Below, in pieces: positions 11,715 to 24,605 of a DNA stretch of 64,000 nucleotides (positions are counted from its first letter, which is position 1; every line of letters begins with the position of its first letter). Origin of the DNA: Mariannaea sp. PMI_226 (Eukaryota > Ascomycota > Sordariomycetes > Hypocreales > Nectriaceae); assembly GCA_024336345.1 (NCBI GenBank), contig JANFOG010000010.1, positions 1,116,001 to 1,180,000 on the forward strand. The letters run 5' to 3'. The notes below the pieces were generated by a model. That model was given only the letters and a program-made list of their open reading frames with translations. It did no database searches and had not been told where the DNA came from. The position numbers and the translations under genes were made by a program.

Positions 11715-14700
11715 CTGGTTTTTTCCCCCCCTTATGGGGGTCTTTTTGGGTACATTAGCTTCTCTTTCTTATGGAGGGAGTTAAAGTATTTATAATTCTA
11801 TTTATATATTATTTAATTCCCTTTTGGTTTAGGCTTATTGCATCCCTATTGCATTCTTGCTGAAATTATAATATTAATGTGAAATAGGGGATGATTCCTA
11901 ACTATAAGAACCACCTAACTATAGTATATATACTCTCAGGTTTTAATAACTGGTTTCCTAATTTATATTGATTTTATAATAAATATATAATTTAAATATA
12001 CTATTCTTTATATCTTGGGCAGAAGATAATAATATAATCTATTATTTCCTTAGCTCCACACTAACATTATGGCAATTCTACACTAAACATATGCCATTAA
12101 AATAGGAAGCTCTTAAGTCCTAATCATTTAATATATAATTAAATTAATAAAGAGCTCTTATGCTTTAGCAGTCCTTTGTGGAGCTTTATGACTTTCTTAT
12201 TAAAGAATAAGGGATAACTTTTTACTAATTTAACCTTATTTTATGACCACCTCACCCTTAACTTAAAGAAATATTAATCCTAGCGAGCTTCCCATTCCTC
12301 CCTTACTCATTTCTTAATAGTCTTCTTATCTACTATAATTATACTATTAAATAGCCATTAGGCTAGCCATTTCTTTTACTCCTATATTAATTGTCTCTAA
12401 AGGCCTATTTATCTCCTTCTATAAACCCACTTTATTATTATTATAGATACTTTATATATTAATATTTCTATTCTTTAGTTCTTAAGGCAATTATAAAAGC
12501 TTATTATATATTAGTTTAGATATATATCTAGTGGCATTATGCTAAACTTGCTTTCTAATAGTTATACTAATATTATCTTATATACCCCTCCTATTATATA
12601 AAGGGCCTAACTCTGCTCCATTATAAGCATTCTTATAAACCCTACTGGCTTTCCTTTAGGCGTGGTGGGTTTATAATATATATTGGTGCTATATGCTATG
12701 GTCGACCTAATGACCTATATGTAGATTGTTCTAGTGGCTTTAAATTGGATTCCTTATATATTTATTGCAATAATAGTGAGGGCCTGGCGTTAGCACTTGA
12801 GTTTCCTTATTAATTCTTTATAATATAGTCCTTATAGCAATTTATAGTGTATATATAAACTTAAGAAATAGTAGAACTTAATTAATTCTATTATATTAGT
12901 TTTAAGTTAGGTGTATATTGGGTCTACTATTTATCTTCTTATAAAATAGAGAAGTTTAGCCTTATTATATTTAAATACTATTTTATTTTTCTCTACTTAA
13001 TTATTATATATTTTCTAGACAGCCTTAAGTTAGGTATAAATCTTCTATATATTTTATTTAAATGCTAGGATATTTATATTATTTATAAAGCTAACTACTA
13101 TAGTCCCTAGGGCTGCTTCTAGTGCTTTATATAGGGTGTTAATAAATAAAATAAAGAGTATAGGGGATAATAATAATCCTTAGGGTACCCCTACTTTAAT
13201 GTTAAATAGTGCTAATAACTTATTATTAAATTGGATCTATATTATATATATAGTGAGGTAATTAGTAAGTTAGTTTAATATTTAAATTAGATATTCTAAT
13301 TTATATAGCATTATAATCAATCTGGTGTAATCTATTAAATCAAATATGCTGGCAAAATCAAGCTATAATAGTAATACTAATCCGCCTCAGCTTTATATTA
13401 CTTATATAGCTTCAACGATTATAATTAATACTAATTCTATAGATCTTTTCTTTCTATTGCCCATTTGGCTTTTTAGAAGGAACCCTTTTGCCTCCACCTT
13501 GGCTATAATATATTTTATTATTATTATCTTAATAACCTTTTTTAATATATTAAATAATAATATTAATCTTTAGCTAGCTACTATATATTATACTTTTGGG
13601 GTTTTATTTAACTTTAGGATAATTAATATATTTACATTATAAAAATAATTTAGAAAATAGCCTATAATAATATTAGCATTTACTAATTTTATAAAAAAGA
13701 TTATAAGAAATTCTCTATAGATTTTTAGAAAACCAATTAGGATACTATCTTCTCCTATAGCTTTTTATAATTGGATGTTCTTTAGTATATCTATTGTTTC
13801 TTAAATATCAATTCAGGCCTATATTGGGCCCTCCTTTGGGGCAGATTGTAAGGGGAGGTCTAATTCTTTAGGGTCTAGAGGGTCAGCGCCCAATTAGGGT
13901 TATAAGAAGAATCGCTATACAAAGGTTTCTACTTTCTCCTTATAGATTGTGGTAGATTATAGATTAGGTCTATTTAGAGGTGGGATTTGCGGTGGTTTTG
14001 GCGCAATGTTGCTATGGAGTTAGGCCCAATATTTGAGTTTCCAAAACCTAAATAGGCCGGGTTTTAATATATCTATTAGGGTTTCCCTCCAGGCTATGCG
14101 GCACATATTGGCCATATATTAATCCTAATATATGCTAATTTTAAGAAGGGATTGCCAGTCTATTGGGCTTTTAGTATATTAAAATTATCTTTATACTTAC
14201 TTAAGTTGCCTTATTATTATTATTATCTTCCTTATTTACTATAGGTTCTGGCTAGGTCTGTTGTGCTTTTGCCATAAGGTTGTAAAGGCTGCTATTTAGT
14301 AGAGGCATTCTATAAGCCAGTCTGTTGCCCTATTAATCTATTCCTCTATAATAATCTTACCTTAGGTCCACTATAGTTATATTATTACTTCTTTAAGTAT
14401 AGCTTCTATATTTATTATCTTTTAATTAAATTATTCATTTAGGTCTTATGGTAGTATAATATTAGCCCTAAATTAGATTACCTATAAGAAATGGTCCAAT
14501 CTATTAAGGTTATAGTCTGTTCTTTAATATCTTATATATAATCCTTTACTTAACTATATAAGATCTAATATGCTATTTCGGTCACTATAGGCAGCCTAGG
14601 TGGCTATATTATATAATATAATAAGTTCAACTTAAAGCTATAGTACTTCCTCTAAGAGGTTATTACTACCCTTTGTGTGCCTATTATATATATCTTATAA

Positions 14701-16600
14701 GGGGTAATAATAATTAAAATCCCTAATTATAATAATATTATCATTAGGTTTAATAAAGTATAATGCCTATATTACTAGTAATATACCCCCACTTTTGGGG
14801 GGGTTATATAATATTATAATTCTTTTTACTAAATTAAGAAAATTAACTTCTGCCCAATCCTCACCTAATTAATAAATCCACAACTCAGGCCTATAATACT
14901 TATAAATATAGAATATAGCTTATCTATTGGTATATATTATATAATAATTTGCTCTTCTTAGGCATATTAGGGCACCTATTGATTATAAGGTCGCTAGTTT
15001 AAATAGCGCAATTATATTATATTTACTATAGGCCTATAGTGCTAGATATATAAGCGCTGGTTTCCATTATATATTCCAATATAGTATCTATATTTTAGTT
15101 TTATAATAAGAAGGATATAGTGGATAGAGGAGAGGACGATCTTATTTTGCCTAGGGATCGGCCCCGGCTTAGGGGAATAGCAATTGAGGTACATTAACTT
15201 TTATTTACCAATCCTATTGGGCATTTAGGTCCCAGCCTTTTAGAAGGTTATAAACTACTTATGCTAAATATAGCAAAAGTCTATATTAATTTAGTATTAT
15301 TATTTCATTCTTAATATTTTAGGGGTTGGTTTAAATAATCTTACTTTACTCAATCTTAATATACTTTTGTTATAAAGTAATCTCAACTTTATATTGGGTA
15401 ATCTCCTTTATATAAAGGGCAACAATATAGGATTTCTTTTTACTATATTGGGCAGTTTTTATATACTACTTCTCTACAATAACTATATATTGGGGGCACC
15501 TTATAATTCCTAATAATATATCTAAATTTAAAATAATTATAATATTATATTAAATAAAGGTTTTTATTAAATAGTTTATAATTAAAAAATTTAGTATTTA
15601 AAAGTAGGCTATTATTATATAATTAGTTTACTTTATAAATTAAGGCTATATAGAGGATTAGATTTATTCTTAGGGTGGCCCCAAATCGGCCCCTAGTTTT
15701 CTTTACTAAAATAATCTTTAAATTATTTAATTTATTAATTTTCTTAATAAAAATATTAATATTATTAAAAATAAATATAATTTAGACCCCTTTTGCAATC
15801 ATAATAAAGGTAGGGGGGCAAATATTATATTAATTCTAAAGGCTTTTTTAATCCAATTGGGGATATTATAATTCTTAGCCTTATCTAATATTATAAATAT
15901 AAAGACTATATCTTTACTAAATAGGCATTATATTATAAGTATATTAATATTGCCTTAGGCTATATTCACCGCCTAAATTATATCTATTAGTATTCTATTA
16001 CTTATATCTAGTGGTATATCTCTTATTTATATAATGACTTCTTTCTTAATATGGCTTTATATTAATTGCTCGCTATTTTTACTAATAGGGGGGTTTATGC
16101 TATAGAAGGCTATAGAGGCGTAGGAGGGCCTGGAATTATTACTACTAATTGTCATTTGGGGGTTTCCTAGGGCTATTGCAATTACTATATTAATAACTAC
16201 AGTAATGGTTATAGCGATTCTATCTTCCATTAACCAAATCATCTCCACATCGGGCAAGGCTTAGGCACACATCTTGCATTAATCGGCATATTTCTGCACA
16301 ACAGTCTAGACTTAGTCCATAAGGTTTGGGGGGATGATTTTAGCAATGGTGTTATACACTTCTTTTTCTTCATCTTCAATTAGATTTATATTCGCTACCG
16401 CCATGGGTCCATTGCTGACCCGGTTGTTAAACTGGCTTTTGTTAAATAGGGGGTTATATACGCTTTGGCTTAGGCCACGACGGCCAGAATCAATCACCAT
16501 TGGTAATGCCGCCATGTCTTCGCCGCAGCCCTAATGCGCCATCGGTTCTGGGCCCTTTAGGACCTGTAGATTTCAATTCTCTTATTAGAGAGGGTTTTTG
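11715..16600 (-). mobile_element. Tad-type non-LTR retrotransposon (LINE), RIP-inactivated
   Basis: Read on the minus strand, the reverse transcriptase core is clear. Bases 13195-13161 give GVP-stop-GLLLSPILF followed by an LFINTLYKALEA-like stretch, where the stop replaces the Gln of GVPQG. Bases about 13095-13060 give VVSFINNINILAFK, the [Y/F]VDD box with Asp changed to Asn. A cysteine-containing tail follows near 12060-12000. ORF1 remnants lie upstream at 16515-16057 and show two open stretches with little decay. A hairpin CCCCCCCTTATGGGGG at about 11725-11740 marks the probable 3' UTR. Frames are broken throughout by TAA and TAG, so the element is dead. The ends are approximate. Confidence 0.75.
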
Positions 16601-16639
16601 GGGCAGATTGGGGTTGCAGTAATAAGAACTAGTCTTATT

Positions 16640-19600
16640 AGGCAAAAAGATTATGATTAAAAATAATTATATTATATAAGGGAAGCTTATAATTTAATTT
16701 ATTTTATTAAAAATATTAAAATATTGATTATAATATGCTTAAAATATAATATAGTATATAGTAATATATATATATTTAAATATAAGTTTTATATTAAGAA
16801 ATATAAATCTAAAGAGAAGATATTAATATAAATAGGATATATAGGAATTATAAATAAAGAAGGAATTATATAGATATTTATTTTATTATTAGAAAAATAT
16901 TAAAACCTAGGAGTTAAGATCTAGAATAGTAAAATACTTATTATATTATAATAATAACCCCTAAAATCTAAAGAGTTTATTAAATATATATTATAATATT
17001 TACTTTATAAAATAATAAGGGCTAAAATATAATAGTATTTTAAAATAATAATTATTAAATATTATTAATAACTATTTTATTTAGTTATAGATATTAATAA
17101 AAATAGGTTATAATATAGATTTGGATATATTGAACTATAGATAATTATAGTAAATATATAAATGATATGAGAGTATAAGCTATTATTTAGAAGAGAAGAT
17201 ATCTTATTAAATATATAAATTAATAATATCTTAATATAATTTTAGAAAATAGAATTTTAGGAATATAGAGAAATTAAAATAGAATAAAAGTTTGATTATA
17301 ATTAGATTTTTATATATAGAGTTAGATATAAATAAGTATAGAAGTTTATAGAATAAATCTATATATTGTTACTAGGAGATTTTATATTATTTTTATTAAA
17401 GAGTTAATATTATAAAGGAATTTTATAAATATTATATTATAATATAAATTGCTATTATTATAAGGGATAGAAGGTTGAGAATAATTTGTATTTTATATAA
17501 TTATATAGAGAATTTATATAAAATATTTTTTATTATAATAAAATAGCTTTTAAGAAAGTTATTATTTAGAATAAGAAAATTTAAGTAATTATATTAGAAG
17601 ATAGAGTATAATATTTTCCCCTAGAATATATAAAAGAAGGAGTTATAATATAAGAATGTTTTTATAAAGAATATATTAAATATTAAAGGGAGAAAATATA
17701 AGGATAGTAAGATATATATATATTAATATATAAATAATAAATATAATGAAGACTATTATTAAAAGAGATCTAATTTTAAAAAATTAAAAAGGAATTTATA
17801 AATATATTTGGAATATATATAATTGAGTATATAGGAAGAGATGAATATATACCCTTATGGGATAGAAGAACCTTAGGAAATATAAGGAAGTTTAATAATA
17901 ATTAGTGATTAAATATTAAATTATAAATATAAGTTAAGGGAGAATGGTTAATTATATTAATAGATAGTGGAGTATATATAAATATTATTATATTATAAAT
18001 AATTAATAACTTTATACTATTATAAAAGAAGAAGGAATATTTATATAAAGTTTTAAATATTAAAGGAAATACTCTATTTTATAAATAAGGATAAATTAAT
18101 TACTAGATTGATTAATTGAAGATTATTGTTAAAGGAACCTAATAGAATGAAGAATTTGATATAATTGATCTTAAAGGATATAATATACTCTTTAGCTATT
18201 TATAGCTATATCGATTTAACCTACTAATTGATTGGCATATTGGCTAGATGTAAGTCTTTTGAGGTAATATAGTTAGTAATTAGAAATAATTAATTGAAGA
18301 TAATATAAGATCTTAAGGCCCTATTAATAAGAATGGAGGCAATTGAGCTAAGGAAATAATAAATTTATTTATGCCTAAAGGAATAAAATATAAATGGATT
18401 AAAGGAATTAAGAATTATATAAGAAAGATAATTGTATTCCTTAAATAGATATTTATATAAATGAATAAAGACCTTAAGGAAATGATTAAGATATTAAATA
18501 AAGAAGATAGACTTAAGAATATTCCACTATAATATTGGATTTATAAATAGCTTTTTATAGAAGAACTTAAGATAGGATTATTAAAATATAATTAATAAGA
18601 TTATAAAATATAGCTAAAGAATAGGATAATATTTATATTTTATGAAATTTATAATTTTAATAAAGTATAGTTTTAGATGCTTAAGGAATATTTTAAAAAA
18701 ATATTAAAAAAAAAATATATTAAAATATTAAAGTTAATAATTAAATATTTAATTATATTTATTTTTAAAAAGAATGGTAAGCTTTAATTAGTTATAGATT
18801 ATTGTAGGCTTAATAATATAATAGTTAAAGATAGAATATTATTATCTTTAATTAAGAAATGAAAAGATTAATTATAAGGCAAAAGGTATTTTATTATATT
18901 TAATTTTAAAGAAATTTATAATTTAATTTATATTACTGAAGGATATGAATGAAAAACTATATTTAGAATAAAGTTTAGACTATATAAATATTTTATTACG
19001 CTTTTTAGATTTATTAATATACTAATTATATTTTAGTAAATGATTAATAATATATTATATAAGTATTTTAATATATTTATAGTATATTATCTAGATGATA
19101 TTTTAATTTTTTTAAATAATAAAGAAGAATATATAGAATATATTTATAAAATATTATAAATATTATAAAATATAAAGCTTTTAGTTAAACTAAAGAAAAG
19201 CTACTTTTATATTATAGAAGTAGACTTTTTAGAATATTATATTTTTTATAATAAAATAAAAATAGACTTTAAGAAAGTATTGGTAATTAAGGATTGGCTA
19301 GAATTAATATTAGTTAAGGAAGTATAAGCCTTTTTAGGATTTATAAATTATTATTAAAAATTCTTTAGGAATTTTGGGAAAATAGTAATACCCTTTATTG
19401 AGTTAATAAAGAAAGATATTAAGTTTAAATTTATTACTAAGGCTTAAGCTATTTTTAAAGAAATTAAATAATTAATATTTAGTAAATTAGTTCTTAAAAT
19501 ATTTAACCTATAATAATTAATTAAATTAGAAATTGATATAATGTATATAATAAGCGAGCTGGTTAGACAAGCGAGCTGGTCAAAAATCCCTTATATACAT

Positions 19601-22600
19601 CACAAACCATTTAATTAAATGCTTCTCAACTATTAAATATATTATAGCAAAATAATGAAGTAAAGATTCTTCTTGCCCTTTGTGTTTATCAAAATGACCC
19701 AAAATTAAGTCTCCGTCGCGCCGCAAGGGTCTACTAGGTCTCTTATAGTACCCTCCTCAATAGAGAGAATGGTATCTCTGCACGATGTAATACCATTCCC
19801 AATTCACAAAAGCTATCTAATCTAGAGGAAGATATTATTATTTAGTTTATCCTGGATCTAAATTCGCGAGGATTTCCCCCACGATTGTGTGGTGTTGAAG
19901 AAATGGCTGATTAATTATTTGCTGATCGAAATGCATTACCTGTTAGTAAGTACTGGGCTTTAAACTTTATTAAATGCCACCTAGAGCTTAAAATACGATT
20001 CTTTTGTAAATATAATTATAAAAGAGCTAAATATAAAGATCTAAAGATAATTAATAATTGGTTTAGGCTTATGATAAATATAATAGGTAAGTTTGGCATT
20101 TGATTAGATAATATATATAACTTTGATAAGATTGGCTTTATGATGGGTGTTATTATAAGTAGAATGGTTATAATAGATATAGAAAGGCATTTAAACCCAA
20201 AATTGGTCCAGCCTGGAAATCGAGAATGGATTATAGCTATTCAAGCTATTAATACAAAAGGCTGGGCGATCTCGCTATTTTTTATTACCATAGGCTAATA
20301 TTATCTTACTAATTAATATTAAGAAAGCAACCTCCTAGGCAATTGGGCTATTACTATTACCCAAAATGGCTAGACCGATAATGCGATAGGTCTTAAGTGG
20401 CTAAAGCACTTTAATCATTATATAAATAATCGATCAATTGGTTGTTATTATCTTCTTATTTTTGATGGGTATAGAAGTCATTATTTAGTTCAATTTAAAG
20501 AATATTGTAAAGACAATAAAATTGTCACACTTTGTATGCTATCTAATTCATCTTATCTACTTCAGCCTCTCGACCTTTCATACTTTGGGCCGCTCAAAAT
20601 GGCATATGGAAAAGAAATAGAGTATTTGATTAGATGCTCTATTACCTATATTTTAAAGTCTGACTTCTTCCCAGCCTTTTATAATATACATAATATTGCT
20701 ATTATAGAAAATAATATTAAGGCAGGTTTTAAAGGAGTCGGGCTTGATCCTCTAGATCTAGAAAATGTCATATCAAAGCTTGATGTGTGGCTACAGACTC
20801 CAACACCATTCAATCAAGAGCTTGAGCCTACTAGCCCTTAGGCCTCAAAGACTCCAAAGACTATTACTGAGACTAGCTCCCAATCTGAGTACCTTGAAAG
20901 ACAAATTAGAAGGCTTTAAAGCACCTCTCCAAAGTCTATTATTAAAGCATTATAATCACTTTCTAAAGGAATAAAGGCTATTATATATAAGATAGTATTA
21001 ATGAAGGCTGAGATCCGGGATCTTCGATAAGCAAATGAGATATTTAGCAAACGGCGCAGATTAAAAAGGACTAGGCTATAAGATGGAGGGATAATGATAG
21101 TAGAGGTAGGAAGGGAAGCAATTGATTAAATGGAAGCCGATGTGTAGATATAGGCGGAAATATTGTAAAGTGGTGGTTGAGGGAAGTCGGCGCGATTGGG
21201 CGGAAGGCGCTGTGGGACTTGCGGCAAGACTGATCATAACGCAAGGATATGTTAGGTAGTTATTGAGACCTTTGAGGAAGAGGATAGCGATTAGGATCAT
21301 TTGATTAAATGCTTTGTAGTATTTTTATTTTGGTTTTAAAATAAGATATAGTGAAAAGTGACTAGCTCGCTTGTCTGACTAGCTCGCTTATTATGTACAT
21401 TATTAGACTTTACTTTAGGAGTATAATTAAAATAATAAGATAATAATGGCAAATTATACCTAATAGCATTCTATTTATATAAATTATATAGAGTAGAATT
21501 TAATTATCCTATTTATAATAAAGAATTCTTTATAATAATTAATATTTTTAAGGAATTTAAATATTATTTATTAAAAAGCTATTATTAAGTTAAAGTTTTT
21601 ATAGACTATAAGAATATTTTATATTTTATAATAATATAAGAACTTAATAAATAATAATTATAATATATAGAAATCCTAATAGAATTCGATTATATTATTA
21701 TTTATATTAAAGAAATGGAAAATAATAAAGTAAATACTATTAGCTAGTAAATTGATCTTAATATAGGATAATCTGAAATTAATAAATAACTTATAATTTA
21801 TATAGAAGAAGGATATTTAAGATAGAAGTATATTATAATTATTTGGAAAAAGATAATTAAATAGTTAAATGTGATTATTTGGAAAGAAGTATTTAAAGAA
21901 GGAGTTATTATTTATAAGGTAGAATAGGGAAATCTATTATTATAATGGATTTAGGAGTATAATAATTAACTATTTAAAGAAGAAAAAATTAATAAATAAT
22001 AGATATTAGAAGATTTAAGAGAATTGCTTATTAAAAAAATATATAAATATTTACTTTATAAATATTAAGGAATTATAAAAACCCTAGAATAAATTAAGAT
22101 AATATATATATTTTCTAAATTTAAGAAAATCATTTAGAAAATTATATAAATATATATTGTTTATAATAAAATGAAAGTACATAGATATAAACTATATAGA
22201 GAATTATAATTATTATTAATTATTATATAATTATAGGATATAATTATAATGGATTTTATTATAAAATTATCTTTATTATTAAATTTAATAATAAAGGTTA
22301 TTTATAATAATATTTTAATTATTATTAATAGATTTATTAAGTTTTTTTATTTTATATTATATTAAGAAAAAATAAATATAAAGTAATTTTTATATATTTT
22401 TATAAGAAATATTGTTAATATATATAGATTATTTATTAAGATTGTTTTAAATAGAAAATTATTATTTTTTTTAAACTTTTGGTAATGCTTAATGGATAGA
22501 ATTAGCTTAAATTATAAGTTTATTATTACTTATAGACTATAGATTAATAAATAAATAGAAAGGATAAATTAAATATTAAAAATATATTTTTGATATTATA

Positions 22601-24145
22601 TTAATTATAAATAAGATAATTAGGTTAAGAAGTTATTAATTATATAATTTATTTAGAATATTACTTATAATAAGAATATAAAGTTAATATTAGTTTATAT
22701 TAATTTTTGATTTACCCTAGATACTTATAGAATATTAATAGAAAAAGGACCTATTATATTAATAGCTATATTTAAAATAGATGAACTTAAGAATCTATAT
22801 GAAGAATTATATATAGAATTTTCTTTTATATAAAAATAATATAAAAAGTATTATAATAAAAAAAGGTTAAAGGGATTAATCTTTTTGGAAGGAAATATGG
22901 TTTTATTTATTATAAAAAATATTAAAATGAAATAATTAAATTAAAAACTTAATTATAAATATATTAAATTATATTTAATTAAGAAGAAAATTTTGGATTA
23001 TAATTATAAGATTAATTTATTAGATAAAGTTAAAATCTATCTAATCTTTTATGTTTTATTACTTAAAATTATTAATAAAGATATGATTATTATTAGGAAT
23101 TAGATATTTAAAGTAGAGGTTGATAGACTAGAAGAATGGGAAGTAGAGAAAATCCTCAATATAAGAGAAAAAGATAATAAAATTAAATATTTTATTAAAT
23201 AGAAAAATTACCCCAAAAGTGATAATTTATAAAAACTATTTAAATACCTTATATATACTTAATATTTATTAAAGGATTTTTATTAATAAAAATAAAGAAA
23301 TTGTTTAGTTTAATAATATTTTAGTTAATAATATTAATAATATTAAAAGATTAAATCTTTATAATAGCCTTAGATTTTATATACTTTAAATCTTTTAATT
23401 TATTTAAAGATTATAAATTATAATATACTATTTTTATACCCTTAGTTTTTAATTAACGCTTTTGATAATGAAGATAAGTTAGTTTTACTAGAATTTTGTT
23501 TATATAGGCTTGTGCCTTTTGGACTGCTTATTATAAATGAAGAAAGTCTTCCTTAATTCATTTTTCTTTTTGCTTTAGTTAATTAGACTTATTATTAATA
23601 TATATTATTATGAAAGTTAGTAAAGAAAGGGAAGAGAAATATAAGGAACTGATGAGCACTAATTGCTATAGAAGAAATATTATAAGAATGACCTCAATAG
23701 GCGCATTTAGTACACCGGGTCGATTTCTTAGGAAAAACCCAATAATAAAAATTATAAGCTATACAAAATGAATAAAATATAATATTAAAGTCTAGATAAT
23801 GAATTATATTATCTAGTTTAAATATAGCTAAATGTTCTTTTGAATTGTTAATATATTTGGATATAATGTTAGTTAAAGAATATGAAGAAAAGAAGTTAGA
23901 GAACTAATTAAGAATAGAAACTAAAATAATTATAAACCAATGGCCTTAAGGATAAGACCTTCGGAGGGGAGATATTATATTATGACCTAAATTATAATCT
24001 ATATTTATTTTACATATGACCCACTTTTTCACACCAATTAAACTAGATTATTAATAATTATGGCCAGGACATTATAATCGCCTCTTAATCTTTATAATGA
24101 TTATTTACTATAGATTATAGGCAAGCTATAATCGCCTTATATTAT
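16640..24145 (+). mobile_element. Chromodomain Ty3/gypsy retrotransposon (chromovirus), RIP-inactivated and interrupted
   Basis: Domain order on the plus strand is as follows. A gag-like region is at about 16660-17900. The protease motif ILIDSGVYINII is near 17955. Reverse transcriptase shows KKNGKL-stop-LVIDYCRLN near 18770 and YYLDDILIF near 19085. RNase H is split at 19540 and resumes at 21403 (LDFTLGV, then HYQVKVF-like). Integrase spans about 22050-22700 with MDFIIKLSLL and ITYRL-stop-INK. A C-terminal chromodomain lies near 23125-23280 (WEVEKILNIREKDNK, FIK-stop-KNYPKSDN). A purine tract GGAGGGGAGATA at 23963-23974 is the likely polypurine tract, followed by a putative 3' LTR that seems interrupted at 24146 by the miniature element. 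Many Gln and Trp codons are stops. I could not identify the 5' LTR, so the left end is approximate. Confidence 0.85.
19541..21400 (+). mobile_element. Fot1/pogo-family DNA transposon, 1860 bp, nested in the gypsy element
   Basis: Terminal inverted repeats of 42 bp (19541-19582 and 21359-21400) match at 38 positions. Each contains an internal direct repeat of AGCGAGCTGGT. A TA duplication sits at 19539-19540 and 21401-21402. Removing the element plus one TA restores the gypsy RNase H frame (EIDI-LDFTLGV). The transposase on the plus strand shows a CENP-B-like N-terminal part and then the catalytic DDE_1 core: Asp at 20124 (NFDKIGFMMG, where family members have NFDE), Asp at 20464 (LIFDGYRSH) and Asp at 20572 (LLQPLDLSYFGPLK). 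The last two are in frame with 35 residues between them (DD35D). A CCHC-like knuckle (CGTCGKTDHNARIC) lies near 21215-21256. Stops break the frame, so it is defective, but it is visibly less decayed than its host. Confidence 0.9.
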
Positions 24146-24265
24146 TGTCACGGCTTGGTTCACCGTGGGCTTATAATAGTAGTTGCGTGCTTGCATAATT
24201 GCTCACATAGCGATTATTAACCAATCTTTTGCCCTTTGGTGCAACGGTCTAGCACAACCGTAACA
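24146..24265 (+). repeat. 5' LTR of the miniature element
   Basis: TG...CA-ended 120-bp terminal repeat and the less mutated of the two copies. Near its 3' end, TTTGGTGCAACGGTCTAGC resembles a tRNA A box. Confidence 0.85.
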
Positions 24266-24480
24266 CAATAATCGCTATAAGCGGGTAGTCTTAGGTTCGA
24301 TTCTATAGTTGGTTCCCTTAGAAGCCCGTTCCGGACTGCTCACAGGGTTGCCTAGTTTTCTCGCGCACTTGGGCAATGCGGGGTAACCTTGGGGGTTGGC
24401 AGCTACGAACACCGGATAAATGTAACCTTCTGGCCCGGATTCCAAAGGCTTGAGGGCAAGCCTTGTGGAGGGGAGCATCG

Positions 24481-24600
24481 TGTCATGGCTTGGTTCACCG
24501 TGGGCTTATAATAGTAGTTGTGTGCTTGCATAATTGCTCACATAGCGATTATTAATCAATCTTTTGCCCTTTGGTGCAACGGTCTAGCACAACCGTAATA
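24481..24600 (+). repeat. 3' LTR of the miniature element
   Basis: Second 120-bp copy. Its differences from the 5' copy, as compared by eye, are C-to-T, including the terminal CA to TA. Confidence 0.85.
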
Positions 24601-24605
24601 ATTAT

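Larger units (their letters stand above)
24146..24600 (+). mobile_element. Miniature non-autonomous LTR retrotransposon (TRIM-like), 455 bp
   Basis: Two 120-bp direct repeats (24146-24265 and 24481-24600) begin TGTCA. The first ends TAACA; the second ends TAATA, a CA-to-TA change. They flank a 215-bp internal region, and 5-bp duplications ATTAT lie at 24141-24145 and 24601-24605. The few LTR differences seen by eye (24151/24486, a GCG/GTG site, an ACC/ATC site, and the end) are all C-to-T in the 3' copy. A purine run GGAGGGGAGC lies just before the 3' LTR. Just after the 5' LTR, 24267-24278 (AATAATCGCTAT) is the exact complement of 24207-24218 inside the LTR (ATAGCGATTATT). This suggests Tf1-like self-priming rather than a tRNA primer. 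No coding capacity is seen. Confidence 0.85.

Noticed and set aside
13346..13573. 75-codon plus-strand ORF
   Set aside because: Antisense to the decayed LINE reverse transcriptase and of extreme AT composition.
24228..24310. A stand-alone tRNA gene
   Set aside because: A-box and B-box-like segments exist, but no cloverleaf with paired acceptor or anticodon stems forms. The sequence belongs to the LTR element.
24275..24478. 67-codon minus-strand ORF inside the miniature LTR element
   Set aside because: No motif; the element's internal region appears non-coding on structural grounds.
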